Positions 1-8,503 of a DNA stretch of 64,000 bases are shown in pieces. A program made the translations under genes and the position numbers. Below the pieces are notes generated by a model, which was not told the DNA's origin, searched no databases, and saw only the letters and a list, made by a program, of their open reading frames with translations. The stretch is taken from contig MKTC01000010.1 of NCBI GenBank assembly GCA_001897535.1, forward strand, positions 52,440-116,439, in the 5' to 3' direction. Numbering within the stretch: position 1 is the first letter of the stretch; each line of letters opens with the position of its first letter. Origin of the DNA: Bacteroidetes bacterium 37-13. GTDB taxonomy: Bacteria > Bacteroidota > Bacteroidia > Chitinophagales > LD1.

Positions 1-486
1 TAGAAAATTCCGTTTTAATTCGGTATCGCTTTCGTATAAATCTGTCATTAAAAACGCGCTAACCTTGCTTTCTTTTAAAATAGTATTTACAGTTTTTAAA
101 TATGCTTCGGCAATTGCTTCAGAGTTTAAATCCTTTCTAAAAAACATTCCCTTTTCCCCTGTCATCAGCAAATTTCCACCTACCATTAAATTCATGTTTA
201 GCAAAGGAAGTGCCAAAGATTTTAGCGTGTTTGTAAAAGCATTTTCTGCGTGGTAACTGCTTAACTGCGTTCCTTTAAAATATACTATCTGGAAATAACA
301 AACGCCCACCAATTCATTATTTTGCTCCACAAGCACATAGCGAAATGCAATTCTGCCCGCTTGGTTTTCTTCCAATTGTTTTAGATAGTTAAAACTGTGC
401 ATCAAATTGGTTTCGGGCACAAAATTCTGCCATTTATTAAACGGAAGTTGGGTTACTGAATTAAAAATTTCAGCAGTAAGTGGCAT
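1..486 (-). CDS. FemAB/GNAT-like acyltransferase, truncated by window edge
   Basis: The minus strand is open from the window edge to position 486, so the C-terminus is missing. Translated from the ATG at 486 it begins MPLTAEIFNSVTQLPFNKWQ and continues with the pattern of the peptidogalycan-biosynthesis/FemAB-like GNAT proteins of Bacteroidota: an N-terminal 'W..F.....L..SF.YL..LE' stretch, then a beta strand 'YVLVEQNNELVGVCYFQIVYFK'-like segment. An upstream in-frame ATG at 525 exists, but a TTTATTTG element lies about 7 bases before it on the minus strand and looks like a -7 promoter element, so 486 is the better start. The gene is divergent from the XRE regulator. The substrate is unknown and the family call is by pattern only. 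Confidence 0.6.
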   Translation of the reverse strand, partial: MPLTAEIFNSVTQLPFNKWQNFVPETNLMHSFNYLKQLEENQAGRIAFRYVLVEQNNELVGVCYFQIVYFKGTQLSSYHAENAFTNTLKSLALPLLNMNLMVGGNLLMTGEKGMFFRKDLNSEAIAEAYLKTVNTILKESKVSAFLMTDLYESDTELKRNFL

Positions 487-700
487 AGAAATTGAAACTG
501 ATGTACAAAGCGAAACACTAAACATTTTGGCAAATAAAGTACAAGACGAAAGATATTTAATAATATTTTATGCATCTTTAGTTATCATAACAATCTCACT
601 GAGTTTTTGAGCCAACAACAAAGTTTTAGCTTGCGGAAATTCGCCAATAAAAGAATTTCGCTTTATTTGCAACCGCTTAGCGGAAACGACAGCAACTTTT

Positions 701-2221
701 ATGGAGAACGCAACTAAGGAAAATATAAATTTAATATTCGGCTTAAAGGTGAAAGAACTGCGAACTGCCCGCAACTATTCGCTTCAAGAGTTGAGCGAAA
801 AAAGCGGAATTTCTGTTTCTTACTTAAATGAAATTGAGAAAGGGAAAAAATATCCGAAAACCGAAAAAATTTCAGATTTAGCAAAAGCCTTAGAAGTTCC
901 TTACGACCAATTAGTTTCCTTAAAACTCGGAAAAACGCTTTCGCCTGTTGGGCAAATTTTAAACCTTGATATTTTAAATGAGTTGCCTTTTGAAACTTTC
1001 GGAATTGACCGCAATTTGCTTACGGGAATTATTGCCAATGCACCATTAAAAATTGCAGCTTTAGTAAACACGCTTTACGAAATTGCCCGCAACTACAACC
1101 TTAAACAAGAGCATTTTTACTTTGCCGCATTGCGCTCATATCAAGAGCTGAACGATAATTATTTTGATGACATTGAATTTGCAGCCGAGCGCTTTAAAAA
1201 TGAATTTAGTTTTCATTGCGAGCCGCCTGTTTCTACCACGCTTTATGTGCAAATGCTGCAAGAAAAATTTGGCTATAAAATTTCTGCCACCAATTTTGAT
1301 GGTTACGAACCACTAAAAAACTTCCGTAGTATTTTTATTCGAGATACTAAAAAAACGAAAGAAGAAACTAAAAATCATCTTCTATTTTTTAATGGCAAAC
1401 TTACCGACCAACAGCGCACGTTTCTGTTTGGTCGCGAACTTGGTTTTAGCTTTCTTGAACTCGAAAAACGTCCATCAACCACACCTTGGTTAAAAGTGGA
1501 AAGTTTCGACCATGTGCTAAATAATTTTAAAGCTTCGTATTTTGCGCAATGCTTGCATATCAACGCCTTGTTGTTTAAAAACGATATTGAAGCACTTTTT
1601 AATGAGCCGGAATGGAGTGAAGATTTAATCTTGAAATTACTGGAAAAATATCAGGCCTCACCCGAAATGCTATTCCAAAGAATTACCAATTTGCTTCCAA
1701 AATTTTTTGGTATCAACGAGTTATTTTTTATCCGCTACAGCAGTAAAAAGCCTGAAAAACATTTGAAAGAAATTTCAAAGGAATTGCATTTGAGCCGGCA
1801 CAAAGAAAACTTTGAAGCAAGGCAAGCAGAGCAACATTTTCAGCGTTGGATAACCGCTTCAATTATCAATTTTCTAAAAGAAAAAAACTCAACCGGTTCA
1901 GCAGAAAATATTGCCGAAAGCAAAAACTCCGAAGTGTTGGCGCTTATTGCAAGCCACCCCGATGGAAACGACTATTTTGTAATTTCAATTTTGCGCCCAA
2001 TGCCCGAATTGAATAACAACTCTAATAGTGTAACTATAGGATTTCAAATTACCGATGCCCTAAAAAAGAGAATTGCATTTCTAAACGATAAAAAACTGCG
2101 CGAAAATGGCGCTTTGCTTGGCACTTATCAATTTAATTCTGCCGAAGTAAACATGTTGGAAGAAAAGCAAAAAGTAATAGAGGCTTTTAATGCTTTTGTA
2201 GAAAAACAAAATTCAATTTAG
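701..2221 (+). CDS. XRE-family regulator of the ScfR/RamB type with degenerate IrrE-like domain
   Basis: This is a 506-residue DNA-binding regulator. Residues about 16-70 form an XRE helix-turn-helix (SLQELSEKSGISVSYLNEIE). The middle resembles the IrrE/DUF955 domain and the C-terminus the DUF2083 region of short-chain fatty acyl-CoA regulators (ScfR), which control glyoxylate-cycle or propionate genes in other bacteria (RamB, MccR). Where the family's HExxH motif would lie, residues 245-249 read RELGF, so both histidines are lost and the domain is probably a ligand sensor and not a protease. It stands alone, divergent from the FemAB-like gene. aceB-aceA lie about 18 kb away, so regulation of those genes is an inference from family knowledge. 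Confidence 0.8.
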   Translation: MENATKENINLIFGLKVKELRTARNYSLQELSEKSGISVSYLNEIEKGKKYPKTEKISDLAKALEVPYDQLVSLKLGKTLSPVGQILNLDILNELPFETFGIDRNLLTGIIANAPLKIAALVNTLYEIARNYNLKQEHFYFAALRSYQELNDNYFDDIEFAAERFKNEFSFHCEPPVSTTLYVQMLQEKFGYKISATNFDGYEPLKNFRSIFIRDTKKTKEETKNHLLFFNGKLTDQQRTFLFGRELGFSFLELEKRPSTTPWLKVESFDHVLNNFKASYFAQCLHINALLFKNDIEALFNEPEWSEDLILKLLEKYQASPEMLFQRITNLLPKFFGINELFFIRYSSKKPEKHLKEISKELHLSRHKENFEARQAEQHFQRWITASIINFLKEKNSTGSAENIAESKNSEVLALIASHPDGNDYFVISILRPMPELNNNSNSVTIGFQITDALKKRIAFLNDKKLRENGALLGTYQFNSAEVNMLEEKQKVIEAFNAFVEKQNSI

Positions 2222-2224
2222 TTT

Positions 2225-2767
2225 TTATGTTGTTGCCAGTTTCAAGAGTGCATTTACGGTATTCCAGTTTCGGGTAGTTGCTGTTGTTTTTAATTTACTT
2301 TCTAAAAAAGTATTGGTGAGTTTTGTTTGTCCATAGCCATTGGGGCAATATAAATATGCTGCATCAGTTGTAAATTCCACATCTTCATCTACTGATTTTT
2401 TCATCAGTACATCTTCCAAATTACACAATGCAGGCACACCGGAAAAAAACGTAACATGAAAGAACTCCGGCTTTTTGCTTTGCCTATTACTGAAAGGATT
2501 TTTGTTGATGATAGTTTCTAAATGTGCGGCTGTCAATACAATTACAGGAACATCAAAACCAAACTTATTTTTAATTGCAAGAGAAATAGCAGCTTGCATC
2601 TTAAAGCAATCTTTTTCTTTTGTTGAAAAAACCACATTTCCACTTTGGAGGTATGTTTTTACATTTTCAAAATGTAATTCTTCGAGCATTTCTTGCAAAA
2701 GCTTCATTTTAATTAACTTTTGTCCACTCACATTTATACCTCTCAGCATTGCAATAAACATTCCCAT
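2225..2767 (-). CDS. DUF1697 family protein
   Basis: This 180-residue soluble protein opens with MGMFIAMLRGINVSGQKLIK, the signature start of the DUF1697 family (LLRGINVGG..), followed by 'YLQSGNVVFS', another conserved family block. The end carries the usual 'NTVNALLKLA' segment (family T(x)RNWNTV). Length matches the family. No biochemical function is established for the family. It lies 31 bp downstream of nfeD on the same strand and probably shares its transcript, and its stop faces the end of the XRE gene 3 bp away. Confidence 0.85.
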   Translation of the reverse strand: MGMFIAMLRGINVSGQKLIKMKLLQEMLEELHFENVKTYLQSGNVVFSTKEKDCFKMQAAISLAIKNKFGFDVPVIVLTAAHLETIINKNPFSNRQSKKPEFFHVTFFSGVPALCNLEDVLMKKSVDEDVEFTTDAAYLYCPNGYGQTKLTNTFLESKLKTTATTRNWNTVNALLKLATT

Positions 2768-2798
2768 AAACCCTAATTTCTAATTAATAGGTAAAGAG

Positions 2799-4133
2799 TT
2801 AAATCTTAGTAACTACCAAATAATTTCCTTGAATACGAAGCACTTTCACTTCTGTTCCAGATGAAATAAAATCACCTTCCGAAATCACTTCAAGTCTTTC
2901 GTTATTTATAGTCGCTTTTCCAGCAGGTCGCAAGTCTGTGATTGTTTTTCCACTTGCGCCAACCAAGTTTTTAAGCGTATTTTCTTGCACCGAAAATCCT
3001 TTGTGCGAAGACAGATTATCTTTTGGTGCTAATTTTTCAAAGAAAGGCGAATTGAAAAGTTGCTGCCCGAATGCAACCAACAAAATAAGTGGCGTAATCA
3101 TAGCAATTACAACCATAAAAAACGAACGACCAATTTCATCGGTACTTACAAACGAAAAATCAAAATTCACGTTACGCAACATTGCAAGTGCTAAGCCGCT
3201 GATGGTTAAAACAATTCCACTAATTCCCGCTAATCCAAAACCCGGAATCACAAAAATTTCAGCTAAAATCAAAACTATGCCGATTGCAAAAGCTATAATT
3301 TCCCAGTTTGCCGCTAAGCCCTCTAAATATAATGGCGCAAAATAAAGCGCAGCCGCAAGCAAACTCACCGCAGCCGGAAAAAGCGTTCCCGGAGCTTTAA
3401 ATTCAAAATATAAACCACCAAAAATGAGCAATAATAAAACACCCGAAACTGCCGGATTTATCAGCCACATAATCACGCTCTCAGTTAAATTAGATTGGTG
3501 ATTTACCAAAGTAGGATTATCGGGCAAACGGCTCAGAATTTCATTTACATTTTCAGCTTTAGCATTGCAAAAACCATATTTCAATGCCTCATCTGTAGTT
3601 AAAGTTACAATTTTACCTTTTTCTTTTATGCCTTCAATTTCTAAACTTTCATCAGTCATTCCTTCGGCAATTAAAGGGTTTCTGCCTGTTTCTTCAGCTG
3701 TGGCGCGCATTTTTTTGCGCATGTAGCTTTGGTATTTTTCAGGCATTAGTTCACCACTTTGATTCACCACACTTGCCGCTCCAATAGTTGCGCCTGATGC
3801 CATGTAGATACTGTCGCATGCAATAGAAATAAGCGCACCAGCACTTGCCGCATTGTTTTTAATAAATACCAAAGTTGGAATTTTTGAACGAAGCAACATA
3901 GTGCGAATTTTGTCGGCATCGTCCACCAAACCACCGTAAGTATCTAACTGAACCAAAATATATTTTGCATTTCTGCGCTCAGCATCTTTAATAGCATTTT
4001 CTGTTAAGCGTGTAACCGATGGCGAAATTTCACTTTGTATCGTAAAGCTATAAACGATATTTTCGGCACGTGTGTGCAATGAAATACACAAAGTGAACAA
4101 AATGGTGGTTAAGAGCGTATAAGAGAATTGCAT
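2799..4133 (-). CDS. nfeD: NfeD-type membrane serine protease (long form)
   Basis: This 444-residue protein has a signal peptide (residues 1-23), a ClpP/SppA-like protease domain (about 25-200), four or five membrane segments (about 218-360) and a C-terminal OB-fold NfeD domain (about 385-444, LVGASGKTITDLRPAGKATI). Ser97 in NNAASAGA is the expected nucleophile; the partner lysine is probably one of Lys140/141 in YMRKKM. Long-form NfeD proteins cleave the hydrophobic tail of the membrane protein stomatin in archaea and pair with SPFH proteins; no SPFH gene is in view here. It is followed by the DUF1697 gene and is divergent from the LysM gene, with a 46 bp gap. Confidence 0.88.
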   Translation of the reverse strand: MQFSYTLLTTILFTLCISLHTRAENIVYSFTIQSEISPSVTRLTENAIKDAERRNAKYILVQLDTYGGLVDDADKIRTMLLRSKIPTLVFIKNNAASAGALISIACDSIYMASGATIGAASVVNQSGELMPEKYQSYMRKKMRATAEETGRNPLIAEGMTDESLEIEGIKEKGKIVTLTTDEALKYGFCNAKAENVNEILSRLPDNPTLVNHQSNLTESVIMWLINPAVSGVLLLLIFGGLYFEFKAPGTLFPAAVSLLAAALYFAPLYLEGLAANWEIIAFAIGIVLILAEIFVIPGFGLAGISGIVLTISGLALAMLRNVNFDFSFVSTDEIGRSFFMVVIAMITPLILLVAFGQQLFNSPFFEKLAPKDNLSSHKGFSVQENTLKNLVGASGKTITDLRPAGKATINNERLEVISEGDFISSGTEVKVLRIQGNYLVVTKI

Positions 4134-4159
4134 AACTACTTTTTGTAAAACTACATTTG
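4128..4159 (+). promoter_or_regulatory. Bacteroidota-type promoter of the LysM gene
   Basis: TACATTTG at 4152-4159 matches the -7 consensus TAnnTTTG exactly and is preceded 21 bases upstream by TTG (4128-4130), the core of the -33 element. Transcription would start near 4166, about 14 bases before the ATG at 4180. The -33 element overlaps the start codon region of divergent nfeD. Confidence 0.6.
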
Positions 4160-4179
4160 TACTTTAATAAAACAAATTG

Positions 4180-5715
4180 ATGCTGCGGAATATTTGGACA
4201 TTGTTGTTGGTGAGCGCATTTTGCTTTAGTTCTTCAGGGAAACAAATCTTTGAATGTTATACGCATGTGGTTCAAGCAGATGAAACACTTTATCGCCTAT
4301 CGGTAAAATACAAGATAAAAGTTTCCGAAATTTTAGCTGCAAATTCCGAGATTGGCAAAAGCTTAACTATCCATACCGGGCAGCGCATTTGTATTCCAAG
4401 ATATGTAACCTCCGCCTCTCCTACTGCAAAAACTAAGGTTGAAGAAATAGAAACACCTAAAGCTTCACCAGCAATTACCAATCCAATAAAAGAAGGAAAT
4501 TCTTATGTGCATATTGTACAAAAGGGAGAAAGCTTTTACAACATCTGCAAGCAGTATGATATTTTGGCTTACGATTTAATTTCCGCAAATAATTTATCCA
4601 ATACTATTGTTACAGAAAATCAAAAACTAATACTTCCAGCCACTGCACTTATTAAAGGTTTAAACGAAAATGAACCGCGCCATAAAATTTCGCCAATAGT
4701 TGAAATGACTGAAATTGAATCGAAGAATAATTTAGCTCAAACCAATTCAATTCAAACAAGTGATGTAAGTAAAATGGGCGTTCACAAAGTGAGCATTGGC
4801 GATACTTATTACAATATTACACAGCGCTATGGAATGAATCCTGAAGAGTTGAAAAACTTAAATAACTTATCAAATTCTGTAATTAGGTTAGACCAAGAAC
4901 TAAAAATTATTAACCGAAAAGCGCCTGAACAAGCAAAAGAAGAATCTGAAAAAATTCCCGAACAAGCTGTAGTAATTGATATTGCAAAAGAAGTGGCAAA
5001 GCGCGAAAAAGAAAAGGAGACTGATGTAACCCAAACAGTAACTACAAAAAAAGAAACGAAGAAAACTAAAGGTAAAAAGGAGAAAGGAAAACAAGACGAA
5101 GAGCAAGCGCGACTTGATTTAATTGAAACAGCAAAAACACAAGAAAAAACACAAACTTCAAGTACTAAAGCAGAAGATTTTACTTTAGAAACTAAAGAAA
5201 CAACAATAGAAAACAATGCAGAAAAACCATTGCTTAAAAAAGAAAAAAACATAGAAACAGCTTTAGCTGAACCACCCAAAAAGAGCGAAACAATTACTGA
5301 GCCAACTCCAATTAAAGAAGAATTACCAGCAACCGCTCAAAAAGAAATGGAGGCAGATGTAGAAATAAAAAAAGAAATACTTAAACCAAAGCCCGTACTA
5401 AGTTTCTCCGAAGAATATGCTGATGAGTTTTTGAAAAAATCCGGCAACCAAAATCTAAAAATTACCAAGCAAAGAGGCTTAGCTGAAACCTCCGATAAAA
5501 TTGTAGGAAATGAATATTTAGCTTTTTGCAATAGTTGCGCTCCCGGCACGGTAGTAAAAATCACAAACCTTATGAGCAAACGCTCTGTTTATGTAAAAGT
5601 ATTGGGCAAATCGCAAGGAAATTCAATGCTCACAGTTTCTTCAAAACTTGCCACACAGTTAGATATTTTAGGCAACGATTTTCTGGTAGAAGTTTCAACT
5701 TTTACTAAAAACTAA
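4180..5715 (+). CDS. Exported protein with three LysM domains and RlpA-like C-terminal domain
   Basis: The protein has 511 residues, starting at the ATG at 4180 (a TTG directly before it is unlikely to be used). A signal peptide covers about residues 1-21. Three LysM peptidoglycan-binding repeats follow at about 27-74, 109-154 and 200-245. A long Lys/Glu-rich, low-complexity linker (about 246-410) leads to a C-terminal domain (about 415-511) with 'VGNEYLAFCNSCAPGTVVKI', resembling the double-psi beta-barrel of RlpA/DPBB proteins. No catalytic residues for wall cleavage are evident. It is probably a periplasmic wall-binding protein; the linker could span the periplasm. It lies immediately upstream of ligA (47 bp) on the same strand. 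Confidence 0.8.
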   Translation: MLRNIWTLLLVSAFCFSSSGKQIFECYTHVVQADETLYRLSVKYKIKVSEILAANSEIGKSLTIHTGQRICIPRYVTSASPTAKTKVEEIETPKASPAITNPIKEGNSYVHIVQKGESFYNICKQYDILAYDLISANNLSNTIVTENQKLILPATALIKGLNENEPRHKISPIVEMTEIESKNNLAQTNSIQTSDVSKMGVHKVSIGDTYYNITQRYGMNPEELKNLNNLSNSVIRLDQELKIINRKAPEQAKEESEKIPEQAVVIDIAKEVAKREKEKETDVTQTVTTKKETKKTKGKKEKGKQDEEQARLDLIETAKTQEKTQTSSTKAEDFTLETKETTIENNAEKPLLKKEKNIETALAEPPKKSETITEPTPIKEELPATAQKEMEADVEIKKEILKPKPVLSFSEEYADEFLKKSGNQNLKITKQRGLAETSDKIVGNEYLAFCNSCAPGTVVKITNLMSKRSVYVKVLGKSQGNSMLTVSSKLATQLDILGNDFLVEVSTFTKN

Positions 5716-5762
5716 AATAGCATTGCGCTTTTGTTACTTTCATTCCTTTAAATTTTAATAGC

Positions 5763-7862
5763 ATGTTTTCTATTGAAGAACAGCAACATTTATTGCAACT
5801 CACCAAAAAGTTATTAGAAAAAAGTGAATGGCAAGCAAATAGCGAAACTGTTAGCAATTTACGCACTGTAATTAAGTTTCACGATTGGTGCTACTACGTT
5901 TTAAGCGAACAAAAAATCACCGACTTCGATTACGATTTCCTTTTTTCAAAACTAAAAGAATTAGAAAAATTCAATCCAACCTTAGTAACAGAAGATAGCC
6001 CAACACAGCGTGTAGCGAGAGGTTTAACCGAAAATTTTGAAACCGTTACACATCTCACTTCCATGCTTTCGCTCGAAAACAGCTACAACGAAGCCGACTT
6101 GCTTGAGTTTGATAGGCGTGTAAAAGATTTAGTTGGCGAAGCACAAATTCAATATTGTGTGGAACCAAAATTTGATGGCGCAAGCATTGCTTTAGTTTAC
6201 GAAAACAATCGCTTGGTTCGTGCAGCCACACGAGGCGATGGCACTGTTGGCGAAGACATCACCAACAATGCAAAAGCACTTGCAAGCATTCCGCTTACAG
6301 CAAATTTTTCTTCATTCGGAATTAGCAAAATTGAGATAAGAGGTGAAGTGATAATTAAGCGCGATGTATTTGAAAAAATGAATGAACAACGCGCTGTTTT
6401 AGGTGAAAAAACATTTCAAAATCCGCGCAACACAGCTTCGGGTTCGCTGCGCTTAAAAAATCCTGAAGAAGTTAGAAATAGACGTTTAGAAGCTATTTTA
6501 TACCACGTGAGTTTTGCAGAAGATTCAAACGGAAATAATTTAGCTCTTTCAACTCTAAAAAGCCATTACCACTGCATAGAAATATTGATGAATTGTGGCT
6601 TTGTAACACCGCTACATGAGCTTAAACTTTGCAATTCAGTTCAAGAAATTTTAAATTTTCTACACATCTGGAACGAGAAAAGAAATCACTTTAATATTGA
6701 TACTGATGGCATGGTGCTAAAGGTAAATTCACTGGCGCAGCAAAATAAATGTGGTAGCACATCACACCATCCGCGCTGGGCAATGGCTTACAAGTTTGCA
6801 GCAAAACGCGCAGAAAGTAAATTGCTAAAAGTTGAGTTTCAAGTTGGCAGAACAGGTGCTATAACTCCGGTAGCAAAAATAGAACCTGTGCCATTGGCAG
6901 GTGTTACCATTTCTTCAATTTCGCTGCACAATGAAGATTTCATAAAGGAAAAAGATATTCGGCTGTGCGATACCGTAATTGTGGAGCGAGCGGGCGAAGT
7001 TATTCCTTACATAGTTGGCTCCGTTAAAAAATTGCGTACAGGCAAAGAGATATTTATTGAGTTTCCAAAAAATTGTCCATCGTGCAACACGCCTTTGGTG
7101 AAACCCGAAGAAGAAGCCGTTTGGCGCTGCGACAATGCCGATTGCCCTGCACAAACCGAAGAGCGCACCATACATTTTGCCAGCAAAGACGCAATGGATA
7201 TTGAAGGCTTAGGCAGAAGTATTGTGATAGATTTTATTGAGCGAAAATTTATTCAGAATATAGAAAATATTTATAGCCTTCCGTACCAAGAAATTTTAGA
7301 TTTAGAAGGTTGGGGGAAAAAATCCGTTGAAAATTTACAAGCCGGAATTGAAACTTCTAAAAATCAACCACTGTGGCGACTTATCAATGCTTTAGGAATT
7401 AGATTGGTTGGCGTTTCTACTTCCAAAGATTTGGCATCACACTTAAACAACATTTTTGAGCTCTCAGAAAAAAATACTGAATGGCTCACCAACATTGAAG
7501 GTATTGGCCCTAAAGTAGCGCAAAGTATTGTAGATTTCTTTTCAAATAAATCAAATGTAGAACTGCTCCATCACTTAAAAGCAATTGGCGTAAATACTGA
7601 AAACAGAGTTGAAGATGCATTGAGTAAAAACAATAAATTAGAAGGTAAAACATTCCTGTTTACTGGTAGTTTGCAAAAATTCACCCGCGATAGAGCAAAG
7701 CAATTAGTAGAAGAAAACGGAGGAAAACTGCTCAGCAGCGTTTCAGCAAACTTAAACTTTTTAGTAGTTGGCAAAGATGCCGGAAGCAAATTAACCAAAG
7801 CTCAAAAAATAGATTCCATTCAAATAATTGATGAAGATTCTTTTTTAAAAATGGTGGAGTAA
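5763..7862 (+). CDS. ligA: NAD-dependent DNA ligase LigA
   Basis: This 699-residue enzyme seals nicks in duplex DNA using NAD+. Domains in order: Ia (about 25-80), adenylation domain with the active-site lysine K136 in VEPKFDG, OB fold (about 345-425), a Cys4 zinc finger starting near residue 438 (CPSC and CDNADC), helix-hairpin-helix repeats (about 475-610, including LEGWGKKSVENL and IEGIGPKVAQSI) and a C-terminal BRCT domain (about 628-699, GKTFLFTGSL). The N-terminus is some 20 residues longer than in E. coli LigA, where the lysine is K115. A hairpin at 7871-7902 ends the transcript. Confidence 0.97.
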   Translation: MFSIEEQQHLLQLTKKLLEKSEWQANSETVSNLRTVIKFHDWCYYVLSEQKITDFDYDFLFSKLKELEKFNPTLVTEDSPTQRVARGLTENFETVTHLTSMLSLENSYNEADLLEFDRRVKDLVGEAQIQYCVEPKFDGASIALVYENNRLVRAATRGDGTVGEDITNNAKALASIPLTANFSSFGISKIEIRGEVIIKRDVFEKMNEQRAVLGEKTFQNPRNTASGSLRLKNPEEVRNRRLEAILYHVSFAEDSNGNNLALSTLKSHYHCIEILMNCGFVTPLHELKLCNSVQEILNFLHIWNEKRNHFNIDTDGMVLKVNSLAQQNKCGSTSHHPRWAMAYKFAAKRAESKLLKVEFQVGRTGAITPVAKIEPVPLAGVTISSISLHNEDFIKEKDIRLCDTVIVERAGEVIPYIVGSVKKLRTGKEIFIEFPKNCPSCNTPLVKPEEEAVWRCDNADCPAQTEERTIHFASKDAMDIEGLGRSIVIDFIERKFIQNIENIYSLPYQEILDLEGWGKKSVENLQAGIETSKNQPLWRLINALGIRLVGVSTSKDLASHLNNIFELSEKNTEWLTNIEGIGPKVAQSIVDFFSNKSNVELLHHLKAIGVNTENRVEDALSKNNKLEGKTFLFTGSLQKFTRDRAKQLVEENGGKLLSSVSANLNFLVVGKDAGSKLTKAQKIDSIQIIDEDSFLKMVE

Positions 7863-7870
7863 ATTCAACA

Positions 7871-7902
7871 AAAAAGAGAGACTCTTTCAAGCCTCTCTTT
7901 TT
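7871..7902 (+). terminator. Bidirectional terminator between ligA and DoxX gene
   Basis: AAAAAGAGAG (7871-7880) pairs perfectly with CTCTCTTTTT (7893-7902) around a 12-base loop. The run of T on one side and of A on the other lets it work for both converging genes. Confidence 0.75.
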
Positions 7903-7919
7903 CCGTATCAACAAAGAAA

Positions 7920-8342
7920 TTATTTGCCTTTGTTTAGCATCATGCTATCTATTGAAAAAGCACCGCCACCGGTAAAAAACAATGCAACATAAGATGCTAA
8001 ATAGAAAATGCGCGGCTCCAATATCATAAAGCCATCACCAACCATAAATGCGTGAAAGCTAAAAATAACAAGGAAATTCCCAATCAGAATTATAGTTGCC
8101 ATTCGCGTAAATAAACCAAGCGCCAAAAGCATGGCACAAACGCCTTCTGCAAATGTTGCCAGATAAAAAGAGAAAGTGGAGCCAATACCAATTGGATCCA
8201 TAAATTGTATTTCCTGACCGGAAAATACAGTAGTTAGTTTTTCAAAACCGTGCCCGTAAAGTAGCACTAAGCTAAAAGTTAAGCGGAAAATCAAAATGCC
8301 AATGTCCTTACCTAACTTCCAATCGCTGAATAAAAAACTCAT
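7920..8342 (-). CDS. DoxX family membrane protein
   Basis: This 140-residue protein has four predicted membrane segments and the DoxX/SURF4 pattern: 'RLTFSLVLLYGHGFEKL' in the first helix, a short extramembrane loop, then 'FAEGVCAMLLALGLFTRMA' and the C-terminal 'FTGGGAFSIDSM' block. DoxX proteins are inner-membrane proteins linked in various bacteria to quinol- or thiol-redox functions; the role of this short form is not established. It is monocistronic, converging on ligA. Confidence 0.85.
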   Translation of the reverse strand: MSFLFSDWKLGKDIGILIFRLTFSLVLLYGHGFEKLTTVFSGQEIQFMDPIGIGSTFSFYLATFAEGVCAMLLALGLFTRMATIILIGNFLVIFSFHAFMVGDGFMILEPRIFYLASYVALFFTGGGAFSIDSMMLNKGK

Positions 8343-8503
8343 AGTAGTTAAATTTTAAACCTTTGGAATATTCCTTTTCAAATGTAACTAAATATTTATT
8401 TAAAATACATCGTTTCTAACAATGTTTAATACTAAAAACCTATGCTAACTTGACTAAATGTACTTTGGATTTTATATTACGCCAATAAATAATTCTTTCG
8501 ACC

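Noticed and set aside
407..610. A 67-codon plus-strand frame over the 5' end of the FemAB-like gene
   Set aside because: The minus-strand reading gives a coherent acyltransferase-like protein; this frame is its mirror.
2475..2783. A 102-codon plus-strand frame over the DUF1697 gene
   Set aside because: It lies wholly opposite a gene with clear family motifs and has no features of its own.
4827..5279. A 150-codon antisense frame over the LysM protein linker
   Set aside because: It is the Ser/Phe/Cys-rich mirror of Lys/Glu-rich codons; low complexity, so an artefact.
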